A stretch of DNA of 64,000 nucleotides from Caldicellulosiruptor owensensis OL (GTDB lineage: Bacteria; Bacillota; Thermoanaerobacteria; Caldicellulosiruptorales; Caldicellulosiruptoraceae). Position 1 is the stretch's first letter. Every line of letters begins with the position of its first letter. Under the pieces are notes generated by a model, which was not told where the DNA came from, did no database searches, and saw only the letters and a list, made by a program, of their open reading frames with translations. This document shows positions 28,062 through 37,245 of the stretch, one piece after another. The stretch covers positions 612,501 to 676,500 of the forward strand of contig NC_014657.1 of assembly GCF_000166335.1 (NCBI RefSeq), read 5' to 3'. Position numbers and translations under genes: made by a program.

Positions 28062-29348
28062 ATGAAATTTGAACTACTACATCCAGCCGACCAGATAGTT
28101 ATGATAATGGAAAGAATATACGGCTATGGTATGACAACAACGTCTGGTGGCAACATATCAATTAAAGATGATAATGGCGATATCTGGATTACACCCTCTG
28201 GCATAGACAAGGGAAGTTTAAAAAGTAGCGACATCGTCCAGGTAAAAGAAGATGGAGAAATCATTGGCAAGCACAAGCCTTCTGTTGAACTTCCGTTTCA
28301 TGAAATGATATACCGTGCAAGACCTGATATAAAAGCAATAATTCATGCGCACCCACCGGCGATTATGGCGTTTTCGCTTGCACGCAAAATTCCAAATACA
28401 AAACTGATTCCGAATGTTCATCTCATATGCGGCGAAGTTGAGCTTGTTGACTATGCTTTGCCGGGAAGCACTGAGCTTGGTCAAAAGATAGCTGATACAT
28501 TCAAAGAAGGGGTATCAACAGCTGTTTTGGCAAACCACGGGATTGTTGTAGGTGCAGAAAACCTTTTCAAAGCGTTTATGGCGTTTGAAACGCTTGATTT
28601 TTGTGCTCAGCTTGAGATAAGAGCAAAGCTTATTGGTGAGCCAAAACCACTTAGACCCAAAGACATTGAGATTTCAAAAGCAAAACAGGATATTCAAATG
28701 GATGAGTTCATTCCAAAAACATATTCAAGTTTCGAAAAACTGTCAAGAAAGAAGATGTGTGAACTTATCCACAGGGCATATGACCAGAGACTTTTTACAA
28801 GCACGCAAGGAACATTTTCCCAAAGACTTAGCAGCAATTCTTTTATTATCACACCATACATGGTGGATAGAAAATACATCCAGCCAGAAGATATTGTCAG
28901 GATAGAAAGTGGATACAAGGAGGCTGGAAAAAGGCCGAGCAGGTCAGTGCTGTTGCACAAGTATATTTATGAAAAGCATCCTGATGTGAACGCGATAATC
29001 ATTGCTCATCCGCCGAATATAATGGCTTTTGCAGTGACAGAAAATGAGTTTGATTCAAAAACAATACCAGAAACTTATATTTCTCTCAGAAACGTTAAAA
29101 AGATTCCGTTTGGTTCATCGTTTATGCAGCCAAAAATGACTGCAGATGTGTTTTCTAAAGAGACTCCAGCTGTGATTGTAGAAAATGACAGTGTAATTGT
29201 TGTTGGTAAAGACCTTTTAGATGCATTTGACAAGCTTGAGGTACTGGAGTTCACTGCAAAGGCCATCATAGATGCAAAGAGGTTGGGTGATGTTGTGCTT
29301 ATTAGCAAGCAAGAAATTGAAGAGATAGAAAGGGCGTTTGAACTGTGA
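28062..29348 (+). CDS. Tandem-domain class II aldolase (AraD/FucA family)
   Basis: 428 aa made of two class II aldolase/epimerase domains. Domain 1 (about 1-205) is complete: TTTSGGNISIK phosphate loop, zinc-ligand HAHPP, acidic E73-type region SVELPFHEMIY and the later ANHGIVV histidine. Domain 2 (about 225-425) repeats the fold, but the loop reads STQGTFSQRLS instead of GGNIS, the HAHPP equivalent is IAHPP (first His lost) and NHG has become ENDS. Domain 2 is therefore probably non-catalytic. Members split fuculose-, rhamnulose- or ribulose-phosphates. Neighbouring isomerases suggest deoxy sugars as substrates (inference). RBS GAGGGG precedes ATG 28062. Confidence 0.85.
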   Translation: MKFELLHPADQIVMIMERIYGYGMTTTSGGNISIKDDNGDIWITPSGIDKGSLKSSDIVQVKEDGEIIGKHKPSVELPFHEMIYRARPDIKAIIHAHPPAIMAFSLARKIPNTKLIPNVHLICGEVELVDYALPGSTELGQKIADTFKEGVSTAVLANHGIVVGAENLFKAFMAFETLDFCAQLEIRAKLIGEPKPLRPKDIEISKAKQDIQMDEFIPKTYSSFEKLSRKKMCELIHRAYDQRLFTSTQGTFSQRLSSNSFIITPYMVDRKYIQPEDIVRIESGYKEAGKRPSRSVLLHKYIYEKHPDVNAIIIAHPPNIMAFAVTENEFDSKTIPETYISLRNVKKIPFGSSFMQPKMTADVFSKETPAVIVENDSVIVVGKDLLDAFDKLEVLEFTAKAIIDAKRLGDVVLISKQEIEEIERAFEL

Positions 29349-29373
29349 AAAATATTTTGAAAGGGATGATGAG

Positions 29374-30423
29374 ATGGAAAAAAGTAAAAGCTTGCATGAG
29401 CTTGTATGGCTGTGCCAGAAGATTGGCAGAAAAATTGACTATGTTCAGGGTGGCGGGGGAAACATTTCTGTAAAGCTTGATTCAAGGTATATGGCAATAA
29501 AAGCATCTGGTTTTAGGCTTGACCAGGTGACAGAAGATGACGGGTATGTGATTGTAGACTACGAAAAAATAAAAAGCTTTTATGAAAGTGTCAATCTTTC
29601 GCGGGTTAAAGATTATGAAAAAGAGAGTTTAGAAGTTGCTCAAAAAAGCGTTTTGAGTTTTCCTGGCAGGGTTTTAAGACCATCGGTGGAGGTAGGGTTT
29701 CACTCAATCCTTGACAGGTACGTCATCCACTCTCATTCTGTATATGCTAATATCTTGGCCTGTTCACATGAAGGCAAGCAGCTGTGCTACCAAATATTTA
29801 AAGATGAAAATTTTAACTTTATCTGGATACCTTACATTAATCCTGGTTTTTCGTTGACTGTTAAAATTGCAGACGAACTTATGAGCTTGTCAGCTGAAGA
29901 TAAAAAAACAAAGGTAATCTTCATGGAAAATCATGGACTTATTGTGTCTTCAGATAATTTGAAAGAAGTCTATGAGGTGCATGAAAGGGTTAACCTTTTG
30001 ATAAAAAGGTGGTTCAAAATAAGAGGGCGATATCCTTCTACTGTGCTAAAACAAATTGGGAATAACAAATACCAGAGCAGAACGAGGTTTATTTTGGATT
30101 TTATAAAGTCTGAAAGTTTTGAAATTGACTTCTTTGAAAAGTATCCTCTTTATCCTGACCAGCTTGTTTATATAAACTCAAACTTGTACACAGAAAATCC
30201 AAAGATAGAGCTAAATCCACAAAAAGGCTGTGTTGTATACAATGCAAATTATTCAGAAGCACTTGCCATTGAAGAGACCCTTCTTGCTTATCTTTATGTG
30301 ATAACTAAAATCAGCAAATTAGGTCTTACTATGAAGACTATGTCAGAAGATGAAACAGAGTATATCAAAAATTGGGAGAGTGAAAAATACAGAAAAGAGC
30401 TTTTAAAGAAAATGGCAAAATAA
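29374..30423 (+). CDS. Class II aldolase-like protein (rhamnulose aldolase-type)
   Basis: 349 aa from ATG 29374 (AAGGGATGATGAG upstream); a TTG at 29338 is rejected. It has the class II loop QGGGGNISVK, a zinc-ligand HSHS motif (DRYVIHSHSVYANILA) and a MENHGLIVSS histidine. The C-terminal ~120 residues (YPLYPDQLVYINS and after) resemble the aldolase half of bifunctional rhamnulose-1-phosphate aldolase/dehydrogenase proteins. It is 25 bp after the tandem aldolase gene, so both should be made together. Substrate unproven. Confidence 0.82.
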   Translation: MEKSKSLHELVWLCQKIGRKIDYVQGGGGNISVKLDSRYMAIKASGFRLDQVTEDDGYVIVDYEKIKSFYESVNLSRVKDYEKESLEVAQKSVLSFPGRVLRPSVEVGFHSILDRYVIHSHSVYANILACSHEGKQLCYQIFKDENFNFIWIPYINPGFSLTVKIADELMSLSAEDKKTKVIFMENHGLIVSSDNLKEVYEVHERVNLLIKRWFKIRGRYPSTVLKQIGNNKYQSRTRFILDFIKSESFEIDFFEKYPLYPDQLVYINSNLYTENPKIELNPQKGCVVYNANYSEALAIEETLLAYLYVITKISKLGLTMKTMSEDETEYIKNWESEKYRKELLKKMAK

Positions 30424-30426
30424 AAA

Positions 30427-30474
30427 AAGGCAACAAGAGGATGTTTTTTCTCAAAGACCACTTGTTGCCTTTTT
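30427..30474. terminator. Convergent terminator (aldolase operon / PHP gene)
   Basis: AAGGCAACAAG (30427-30437) pairs with CTTGTTGCCTT (30461-30471), with A-run before and T-run after; usable from both sides. Confidence 0.85.
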
Positions 30475-30497
30475 GTTATGTTTAAAGATTATCACTC

Positions 30498-31799
30498 TTA
30501 ATTGGATTGGGAACAAATCTTAATGCCAATGTTTTTAAAATATTCAATTCTTTTCCCTAAATTTGGAAACTTTTCTTGCATTTTTTCTGAGAAAAATCCA
30601 AGTTCTTTGTCCTCTGTTGCCATTATCTCATGTCCAATCAAAGCCCATGTAGTATCTATCAAATGCTTGAACTCATCCTGTTTTAATGCTTCACATATAA
30701 ACCTTTGGCGAGGAGAGTTTATGTCTTCTCCGCTTATCTGGAGAAAGTCATATTTTTCACATAAGTTTTTGACTCTTTTGAGCTGAGAAAGAGTATTTCT
30801 TGAGGGCATGTATGTTACTGCTTTTATACCAAGTTCATTTAAAACCTCAAACAGAAGTTCAAGATAATCATCTTCAAATTTTTCTCTTCTTTTATCGCCT
30901 GTGACAGAATCAACAACATCACCAAGGTAGGCATATGCAATTATTGCACCTATCTTATGTGAAAACTCTACAACCTCTTTTATGTCAGGGCACTCATCTG
31001 TGGCATTTATGTAGAACTTTGGAGTAAAATCGCTCTTCAGGGCACCTAAAAGATCATACTCATAAAAAGGATTTTGCTCATCATTGAGAAAGCTTTCTAC
31101 TTTTGGGTTAATATCAATTTCGAGCTCATTTTTAAGAAATCTTATCAGTTTCTCTCCTTTTCCAAGTATTTCAACAAGTTTTTTTGCCAGAGCAAAAAGT
31201 ATGTGTCTTTCTGTGACAGTGCCCCCTTCACTATATTTTGAAATACTCACAACATCCTTTTCAAAATCCAAAGCAATTTCGTACTTTGAAAGAAGGCTAT
31301 TAATGTTTTCTACCATCAGTCTATTTCTTCTCATTCTCCTCTCCACGTACCGCTTAAAAAAGTTCATTACAGTTTCAATTTGGTTATGTGGAATTCCATG
31401 AATTGCAACATAAGCAATTGAATGCTGGTCAGGATTATTTATCTTCTTGCCAGAAAGCAAAGTTTTTGAAAAGTCAGCTCTGCACTCAACACCAATTGTT
31501 GTTGCAATACCTGCTAATTTACCAGCAACAATAAATTCCTGAGCACCAGCTATGGTATCATGGTCCATTATGCCTGCTGTCGGAAGACCGCTTTTTGCGG
31601 CCATGTAGATTGCCTTTGAAGGAGAGTATGGTGAAAATGAGTAGAATGTATGTATGTGATTGTTTATGACGCTACTTTTTGGTGGCAGGGCAATCTTGCC
31701 TTGCCTGACAAGCTCAAAGAACACAGAGAGAGCTTCAAGTCTTCTCTCCTTCTTTTCATGATTTAGCTCTTTTTCAAGAGCAAACTCAACTTGTGCCAT
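30498..31799 (-). CDS. PHP-domain metal-dependent phosphoesterase-like protein
   Basis: 433 aa. An N-terminal helical leader (about 1-45) precedes a PHP domain: NNHIHTFYSFSPYSPSKAI (HxH motif), GIMDHDTIAGAQEF, GVECRADFS and, near the C-terminus, ISGEDINSPRQRF. PHP proteins bind two or three metals and hydrolyse phosphoesters. This one is not a polymerase domain and lacks other recognisable modules. It is convergent with the aldolase genes and codirectional with the SDR gene 28 bp upstream, probably one transcript. Substrate unknown; a sugar phosphate is a guess from the neighbourhood. Confidence 0.8.
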   Translation of the reverse strand: MAQVEFALEKELNHEKKERRLEALSVFFELVRQGKIALPPKSSVINNHIHTFYSFSPYSPSKAIYMAAKSGLPTAGIMDHDTIAGAQEFIVAGKLAGIATTIGVECRADFSKTLLSGKKINNPDQHSIAYVAIHGIPHNQIETVMNFFKRYVERRMRRNRLMVENINSLLSKYEIALDFEKDVVSISKYSEGGTVTERHILFALAKKLVEILGKGEKLIRFLKNELEIDINPKVESFLNDEQNPFYEYDLLGALKSDFTPKFYINATDECPDIKEVVEFSHKIGAIIAYAYLGDVVDSVTGDKRREKFEDDYLELLFEVLNELGIKAVTYMPSRNTLSQLKRVKNLCEKYDFLQISGEDINSPRQRFICEALKQDEFKHLIDTTWALIGHEIMATEDKELGFFSEKMQEKFPNLGKRIEYFKNIGIKICSQSN

Positions 31800-31827
31800 A
31801 TTTCAGATCTTGCTCCTTTTTCAAGAT

Positions 31828-32607
31828 TTATCTCATTTCCTGACCACCTGTTACATTTATAGCCTGCCCTGTCATGTAGCTTGCCTCATCAGATGCTAAA
31901 AATACTAATACATTTGCAACATCGTCATATGTGCATGCACGCCTTAAAGGTACCTGGCTCAAATACTTTTCTCTTATCTGTTCTGGTGTAAGTCCTTGAT
32001 TTTTGGAATACTGCTCATAAAGGCTGTTTACCCACAAAGGTGAGTCAAGCAGATTTCCCGGGCATATAGCATTTACTCTAATCCCGTACTCTGCAAGCTC
32101 AAGTGCCAAGCTCTGAGTAAGACCAATACCACCAAACTTTGATGCAGAGTATGCGGAGTTTTTGTATGATCCTTTCTTTCCAGACTTGCTATTTATCTGG
32201 ATTATATTTCCTTTTCGGCGTGGAATCATCACTCTTGCTGCGGCTCTTGCACACAAGAAATATCCAATGAGGTTTACATCGATTACCTTTTTCCACTCAG
32301 CAAGCGAAAATTCTGTAATAGGCTTTGCAATCAGTATTCCGGCATTTGCAACCATCAAATCAAGCTGGCCAAAAGTTTCAATTGTCTTGTCAACCATTGC
32401 TTCGACCTCTTGTTCGTTTGTAACATCACACTTTACAGCAATGGCTTCAGATAGCTCACTTGCAACTTTTTGAGCACCTTCGAAGTTTATATCTGCAACA
32501 ACAACCTTGCATCCTTCTTTGTCAAGTCTTCTTGCAAGTGCTTCACCAAGTCCCTGGGCAGCCCCTGTAACAATTGCAACCTGTCCCTCTAATCGTTTGC
32601 AGATCAT
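31828..32607 (-). CDS. SDR-family dehydrogenase, sorbitol-6-phosphate dehydrogenase (SrlD)-like
   Basis: 259 aa from the ATG at 32607 (GGGGGTACTATAAT upstream); an ATG at 32643 is rejected. NAD-binding TGAAQGLGEALARRL, NAG motif VANAGIL, catalytic S-Y-K in INSKSGKKGS ... AYSASKFG, and a C-terminal YMTGQAINVTGGQEM. The SKSGKKGSxxNSxYSAxKFGGIGLTQSLAL stretch is notably close to SrlD, which oxidises sorbitol 6-phosphate to fructose 6-phosphate. An L-sorbose/L-fucose-type polyol phosphate is possible. Divergent from the SorE-like gene. Confidence 0.85.
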   Translation of the reverse strand: MICKRLEGQVAIVTGAAQGLGEALARRLDKEGCKVVVADINFEGAQKVASELSEAIAVKCDVTNEQEVEAMVDKTIETFGQLDLMVANAGILIAKPITEFSLAEWKKVIDVNLIGYFLCARAAARVMIPRRKGNIIQINSKSGKKGSYKNSAYSASKFGGIGLTQSLALELAEYGIRVNAICPGNLLDSPLWVNSLYEQYSKNQGLTPEQIREKYLSQVPLRRACTYDDVANVLVFLASDEASYMTGQAINVTGGQEMR

Positions 32608-32670
32608 ATTATAGTACCCCCTTTTTTGATATTGTTTTAACATGTTGTCTTTTTGCTTTATCTACAATTA

Positions 32671-32700
32671 ATTATACAATATATGTTGTGTTTATGTCTA
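32671..32700 (-). promoter_or_regulatory. Promoter of the SDR-PHP transcript
   Basis: On the minus strand TAGACA (32700-32695), 18 bases, perfect TATAAT (32676-32671). Confidence 0.55.
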
Positions 32701-32816
32701 TATCAATTTGATTTATTTTTGACTTTATTGATTTTTTGGCTAAGATATATTATTATTATCTTATAATAACCCTGATGTTATAGATAAGATTTTGATTTAT
32801 AAAGGAGGATATAAAA

Positions 32817-34082
32817 ATGAAGACAAAAGCTGTGAGGTTATATGGTAAAAACGATTTGAGACTTGAAGAATTTGAGCTTCCACCAATAAAAGAAGACGAA
32901 ATTTTAGCAAAAGTAATTTCTGATAGTCTTTGTATGTCATCTTACAAGGCAGCAATACAAGGAAGCGAGCACAAAAGAGTACCAAAAAACATAGATAAAA
33001 ATCCTGTTATAATAGGTCATGAATTTTGCGGGCAGATAGTAGAGGTAGGTAAAAAGTGGCAAGACAAGTTCAAGCCAGGTGACAAATTCACAGTTCAGCC
33101 TGCGCTGAACCTCAAAGACAATCCATATGCAGCACCGGGATATTCGTTCCAGTACATTGGTGGTGATGCGACATACATCATTATTCCGAATGAGGTGATG
33201 GAGCAAAACTGTCTTTTAAAATATGAGGGTGATGCATTCTTTTATGGCTCGCTGGCAGAGCCAATGTCGTGCATTATTGGTGCATTTCATGCAAGCTATC
33301 ACACAGAACCTGGCAAATATATACACAGAATGGGAACGTTAGAAAACGGTTTTATGACAATCTTAGCAGGTGCTGGTCCAATGGGGCTTGGGGCTATTGA
33401 CTATGCTGTGCATGGACCTAAACCGCCAAAGCTGCTTGTTGTGACAGATATAAACCAGGAAAGGTTAGATAGAGCAGCCTCAATATATACTCAAGAGGAT
33501 GCTAAAAAGCATGGTGTTGACCTTTATTATGTCAATACTGCCAATATAGATAATGTTGAGAATTATCTTCTTTCATTTACTGATGGCAGAGGCTTTGACG
33601 ATGTTTTTGTCTTTGCACCAGTCAGAGAACTTGTTGAACTTGCAGACAGGATTCTTGCAAGAGATGGGTGCCTAAACTTTTTTGCAGGACCGAGCGACCC
33701 CAATTTTTCAGCACTTTTGAATTTTTACAATGTCCACTACAACTCAACGCATGTTGTTGGAACAAGCGGTGGCAATACCGATGATATGATTGAAGCGCTT
33801 GATTTGATGGCAAAAGGTGTTGTCAACCCCGCTGCAATGATTACTCATATTGGAGGGCTTAATTGTGTGGCGCAAACAACTCTAAATCTTCCCAAAATCC
33901 CTGGCGGAAAAAAGCTTATATACACAAACATAGAGCTTGACCTTGTAGCAATAGAAGATTTCAAAGAAAAAGGCAAAGAAAATCCTCTTTTTGCTGAGCT
34001 TGCAAAGATTGTTGAAAGAAATAATGGCCTTTGGTGCAAAGAGGCAGAAGATTTTCTTTTAGAAAATGCTAAGAAGATTTGA
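32817..34082 (+). CDS. Zinc-type alcohol dehydrogenase, L-sorbose-1-phosphate reductase (SorE)-like
   Basis: 421 aa, an atypically long medium-chain dehydrogenase. GHEFCGQIVEVG and the ISDSLCMSSYKAA zinc-site region lie near the N-terminus. PMSCIIGAFHA and Rossmann motif LAGAGPMGLGAIDYA follow. The long inserts, KLIYTNIELDL and C-terminal FAELAKIVERNNGLWCKEAEDFLLEN resemble SorE-type reductases that convert ketose 1-phosphates to hexitol phosphates. AAAGGAGG precedes ATG 32817. It heads a + strand run with no evident terminator up to 43220. Divergent from the SrlD-like gene, so the pair may interconvert a ketose phosphate and a polyol phosphate. Confidence 0.8.
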   Translation: MKTKAVRLYGKNDLRLEEFELPPIKEDEILAKVISDSLCMSSYKAAIQGSEHKRVPKNIDKNPVIIGHEFCGQIVEVGKKWQDKFKPGDKFTVQPALNLKDNPYAAPGYSFQYIGGDATYIIIPNEVMEQNCLLKYEGDAFFYGSLAEPMSCIIGAFHASYHTEPGKYIHRMGTLENGFMTILAGAGPMGLGAIDYAVHGPKPPKLLVVTDINQERLDRAASIYTQEDAKKHGVDLYYVNTANIDNVENYLLSFTDGRGFDDVFVFAPVRELVELADRILARDGCLNFFAGPSDPNFSALLNFYNVHYNSTHVVGTSGGNTDDMIEALDLMAKGVVNPAAMITHIGGLNCVAQTTLNLPKIPGGKKLIYTNIELDLVAIEDFKEKGKENPLFAELAKIVERNNGLWCKEAEDFLLENAKKI

Positions 34083-34126
34083 CAGTTAAAATTGAGTATT
34101 AACAGTATGAAAGGAAGATATGCAAA

Positions 34127-34837
34127 GTGTGTATAAATGTCTGTTATTTGGGAGAGGTAGAGTATCAGGAAGCTCTTTCAATTCAAGAGAGCATTTGGTC
34201 TTTGAGGATTGAAAAGAAGATTGGTGACACACTGCTGCTGCTTGAACATCCTCATGTTATCACAATAGGAAGACGTGGCAGTAAGAAAAACATACTTGTG
34301 TCAGAGGAATTTTTAGAGAAAATGGGTGTCAAGGTGTTTGAGGTAAGCCGTGGTGGGGATGTGACATATCACGGTCCTGGTCAGCTTGTAGGATACCCAA
34401 TTTTTGATTTGGCTTTGACAGATAGGGACATAAAAAAGTTTGTGTATCTTTTAGAAGAGGTTTTTATAAGGCTTTTAAAAGACCAGTTTGGGAAAGAAGC
34501 GCGCAGGGATGAAGATAAATACACGGGTGTTTGGGTTGGCAATGACAAGATAGTTGCTATAGGTATAGCAGTTAAAAAGTGGGTAACCATGCACGGGTTT
34601 GCTTTCAATGTAAATACAAATCTTGAACACTTTTCGTGGATTGTCCCGTGCGGACTGAAAGATAGAGGTGTTACATCCTTAGAAAGACTGATTGGAAGCA
34701 CAATTCGGTTTGAAGATGTGGTGGATAAGGTTCAGACTTATTTTGGAAAGGTTTTCGGCAAGAGTTTGAATATCTTGGACAAAGAAGAACTTTTCGATTT
34801 GCTAAAAATTCAAACACAAGAAGGTATGGAAAGATGA
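34127..34837 (+). CDS. lipB: Lipoyl(octanoyl) transferase
   Basis: 236 aa. LipB moves octanoyl from acyl carrier protein to lipoyl domains. Signature RRGSKKNILV, RGGDVTYHGPGQLVGYPI, KIVAIGIAVKKWVTMHGFA (catalytic Lys) and NFxWIVPCGL (catalytic Cys) are all present. GTG start at 34127 after AAGGAAG. It overlaps lipA by ATGA, so the two are coupled. It serves the lipoylated E2 encoded 1 kb downstream. Confidence 0.96.
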   Translation: MCINVCYLGEVEYQEALSIQESIWSLRIEKKIGDTLLLLEHPHVITIGRRGSKKNILVSEEFLEKMGVKVFEVSRGGDVTYHGPGQLVGYPIFDLALTDRDIKKFVYLLEEVFIRLLKDQFGKEARRDEDKYTGVWVGNDKIVAIGIAVKKWVTMHGFAFNVNTNLEHFSWIVPCGLKDRGVTSLERLIGSTIRFEDVVDKVQTYFGKVFGKSLNILDKEELFDLLKIQTQEGMER

Positions 34838-35709
34838 GCTATCTAAAAAAGCCTGATTGGCTGAAGATAAGAGTAAAGGCAGATCAAAAAATAGATGATG
34901 TCATAGAAATTTTAAAAATGTTTTCTCTTCACACGGTGTGTGAAGAAGCTCAGTGTCCAAACATTTATGAGTGCTTTTCAAAAAAAACTGCTACTTTTTT
35001 GATTATGGGAGATGTATGCACAAGAAACTGCACATTTTGTGATGTCAAGAAAGGGAAACCTGTGAAGTTAAATAGTGATGAGCCTAAGATGGTTGCAAAT
35101 GCTGTAGGTGCATTGGGACTAAAGTATGTTGTTATAACCTCTGTTACAAGGGATGATTTGCCAGATGGAGGAGCTTCTCACTTTGCAGAGTGCATTAGAA
35201 GCATAAAAGTAAAAAGTCAACGTACTAAGATTGAGGTTCTAATTCCTGACTTTAAAGGTAGTTTTGAATCACTTTCAAAGGTTGTAGAAGCTTCACCCGA
35301 TGTTGTTGCACACAACATAGAGACCATCGAAAGGTTATATCCCTGCGTAAGACCTTTGGCAAGTTATAAAAGGTCGCTCGATGTACTGAAGATGGTAAAA
35401 GAGATTGATAAGAATATATTCACAAAATCAGGTATCATGGTTGGACTTGGTGAGACAAAAGATGAAGTTAAAAAGACGCTTGAAGACTTAAGAAAAGCAG
35501 AGTGTGATTTTGTAACAATAGGACAGTATCTATCCCCTTCCAAAAATCACTATCCCGTTGTTGAGTTTGTTCATCCAGATGTCTTTGAAGAGTACAAAGA
35601 ATTTGCAATTTCAATTGGATTTAAGTTTGTTATGTCAGGTCCTCTTGTGAGAAGTTCATATATGGCAGAAAATGCAAAGGATATAGTTGAAAATGTCCGC
35701 AAAATATAA
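34834..35709 (+). CDS. lipA: Lipoyl synthase
   Basis: 291 aa radical-SAM enzyme inserting two sulfurs into octanoyl-E2. The auxiliary cluster cysteines are in CEEAQCPNIYEC, the radical-SAM CxxxCxxC in CTRNCTFCDVKKG, and the family C-terminal serine in VRSSYMA. TRDDLPDGGASHFAE and VRPLASYKRSL are conserved. It overlaps lipB by 4 bp. Confidence 0.97.
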   Translation: MSYLKKPDWLKIRVKADQKIDDVIEILKMFSLHTVCEEAQCPNIYECFSKKTATFLIMGDVCTRNCTFCDVKKGKPVKLNSDEPKMVANAVGALGLKYVVITSVTRDDLPDGGASHFAECIRSIKVKSQRTKIEVLIPDFKGSFESLSKVVEASPDVVAHNIETIERLYPCVRPLASYKRSLDVLKMVKEIDKNIFTKSGIMVGLGETKDEVKKTLEDLRKAECDFVTIGQYLSPSKNHYPVVEFVHPDVFEEYKEFAISIGFKFVMSGPLVRSSYMAENAKDIVENVRKI

Positions 35710-35737
35710 AATTAGAAATGCATAAATCAAAACAACA

Positions 35738-35766
35738 TTGACAAGAAACAAACAAAATGATACTAT
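35738..35766 (+). promoter_or_regulatory. Promoter of the oxoacid dehydrogenase genes
   Basis: Perfect TTGACA (35738-35743), 17 bases, TACTAT (35761-35766), about 90 bp upstream of the E2 gene. The E2-E3-E1 genes may thus be transcribed separately as well as from upstream. Confidence 0.6.
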
Positions 35767-35857
35767 TAAATTGGAGATGAAAAAAGTTAACATGATAGAT
35801 GAAAAAGTATATCAAATCTATTGAAACAAATAAACAGGTCAAATGGAGGTCATTAAT

Positions 35858-37219
35858 ATGGCAACACCTGTAATAATGCCCAAGCAGGGACAGACTGTTG
35901 AAAGCTGTATAATTACAAAGTGGCACAAGAAAAAAGGTGATAAGGTTGAGGTTGGCGACCTTTTATTTTCTTATGAGACCGACAAGGCGAGCTTTGATGA
36001 GGAAGCAAAGGTAAACGGTATACTTCTTGACATCTTCTTTGAAGAGGGTGAAGAAGTTCCTGTTTTAACTAATGTGTGTGTGATTGGTGAACCTGGTGAG
36101 GATGTGCAGCAGTTCAATCCAAAGGCTTCCTCAGAAGTCCAAAAAGTTCACATTTCACATTTGCAGACATCTGAGCAAGATGTCCCGGGGGAAACTCAAA
36201 CAGAGATTTCAAAGCACTATTCTCCAATTGAAGGGAAAATAAAAATTTCACCCAGAGCAAAGAACTTAGCTGAAAAATTAAATATTGACTTTAGGTTTGC
36301 AAAACCTTCAGGGCCAGATGGAAGAATAATTGAAAGAGACATTTTAAAACTTTTTGAGTCAGGGCCAGTGTTTACAAGTGCGGCAAAGCACGAAGCAAAA
36401 GAAATTGAAGATGCTCAAATTTTAGAGCCAACTGGCATTGGTGGTAGAATTACAACTTTTGACATTGAAAGGGCAAAGCATGAAAGCTATGTCTCAAAAA
36501 CTTCTGAGTCTTCCGACCAGAATGTAGAATATGAAGATGTGCCGCTTTCAAATATCAGAAAGGCTATTGCAAAGGCTATGTATCTATCACTTACCACAAC
36601 AGCTCAGCTGACGTTACACACATCATTTGATGCAAGTAAAGTCCTTGAGTTTAGGAAAAAAGTGAAAGAAAACAGAGAAAAACTGGGGCTTGAGGATATC
36701 ACAATAAACGATATAATCCTTTTTGCTGTCTCAAGGGTTTTACCAAAACACAAATTGCTCAATAGTCATTTTTTGGATGATAAAATTAGATATTTCAAGA
36801 ATGTTCATCTTGGATTTGCAGTTGACACAGAGCGTGGTCTTATGGTACCAACAATATTCAACTGTAACCAAAAGACTTTGAGCCAAATCTCAAAAGAAGC
36901 AAAGGAGCTAATTGGCCTTTGCAGAAAAGGAACAATCTCACCAGACCTTTTAAAAGGAGCAACATTCACTATTACTAATTTAGGAAGCTTTGGCATAGAA
37001 ATTTTTACACCTGTCCTGAATCCTCCTCAGACAGGGATTTTGGGTGTAAATACAATTGTTCAGAGGTCTAAGGAAGAAGATGGACAGATAAAATTCTATC
37101 CTGCAATGGGGTTATCACTAACGTTTGATCACAGAGCGTTAGATGGAGCCGATGCAGCAAGGTTTTTGAAGGATTTAAAGGAGCTTTTAGAAAACTTTGA
37201 TTTGCTTTTGGCACTCTGA
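35858..37219 (+). CDS. 2-oxoacid dehydrogenase E2 (dihydrolipoyl acyltransferase)
   Basis: 453 aa from ATG 35858 (GGAGGTCATTAAT upstream; the ATG at 35843 is rejected). One lipoyl domain (about 1-80) has the target lysine in YETDKASFDEE. A peripheral-subunit-binding domain (about 130-165: ISPRAKNLAEKL ... GPDGRIIERDI) is followed by a degenerate second one (about 185-205: EPTGIGGRITTFDIERA). The catalytic domain ends with DHRALDGADAARF. It transfers the acyl group to CoA. Acyl specificity (pyruvate, acetoin or branched-chain) cannot be read from sequence. Confidence 0.92.
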   Translation: MATPVIMPKQGQTVESCIITKWHKKKGDKVEVGDLLFSYETDKASFDEEAKVNGILLDIFFEEGEEVPVLTNVCVIGEPGEDVQQFNPKASSEVQKVHISHLQTSEQDVPGETQTEISKHYSPIEGKIKISPRAKNLAEKLNIDFRFAKPSGPDGRIIERDILKLFESGPVFTSAAKHEAKEIEDAQILEPTGIGGRITTFDIERAKHESYVSKTSESSDQNVEYEDVPLSNIRKAIAKAMYLSLTTTAQLTLHTSFDASKVLEFRKKVKENREKLGLEDITINDIILFAVSRVLPKHKLLNSHFLDDKIRYFKNVHLGFAVDTERGLMVPTIFNCNQKTLSQISKEAKELIGLCRKGTISPDLLKGATFTITNLGSFGIEIFTPVLNPPQTGILGVNTIVQRSKEEDGQIKFYPAMGLSLTFDHRALDGADAARFLKDLKELLENFDLLLAL

Positions 37220-37245
37220 TTCTGAAGAAAGGGTGAAAGCTAAGA

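Noticed and set aside
27890..28072. 60-aa ORF before the aldolase gene
   Set aside because: It is A-rich leader sequence starting at the promoter, with no RBS and low-complexity translation.
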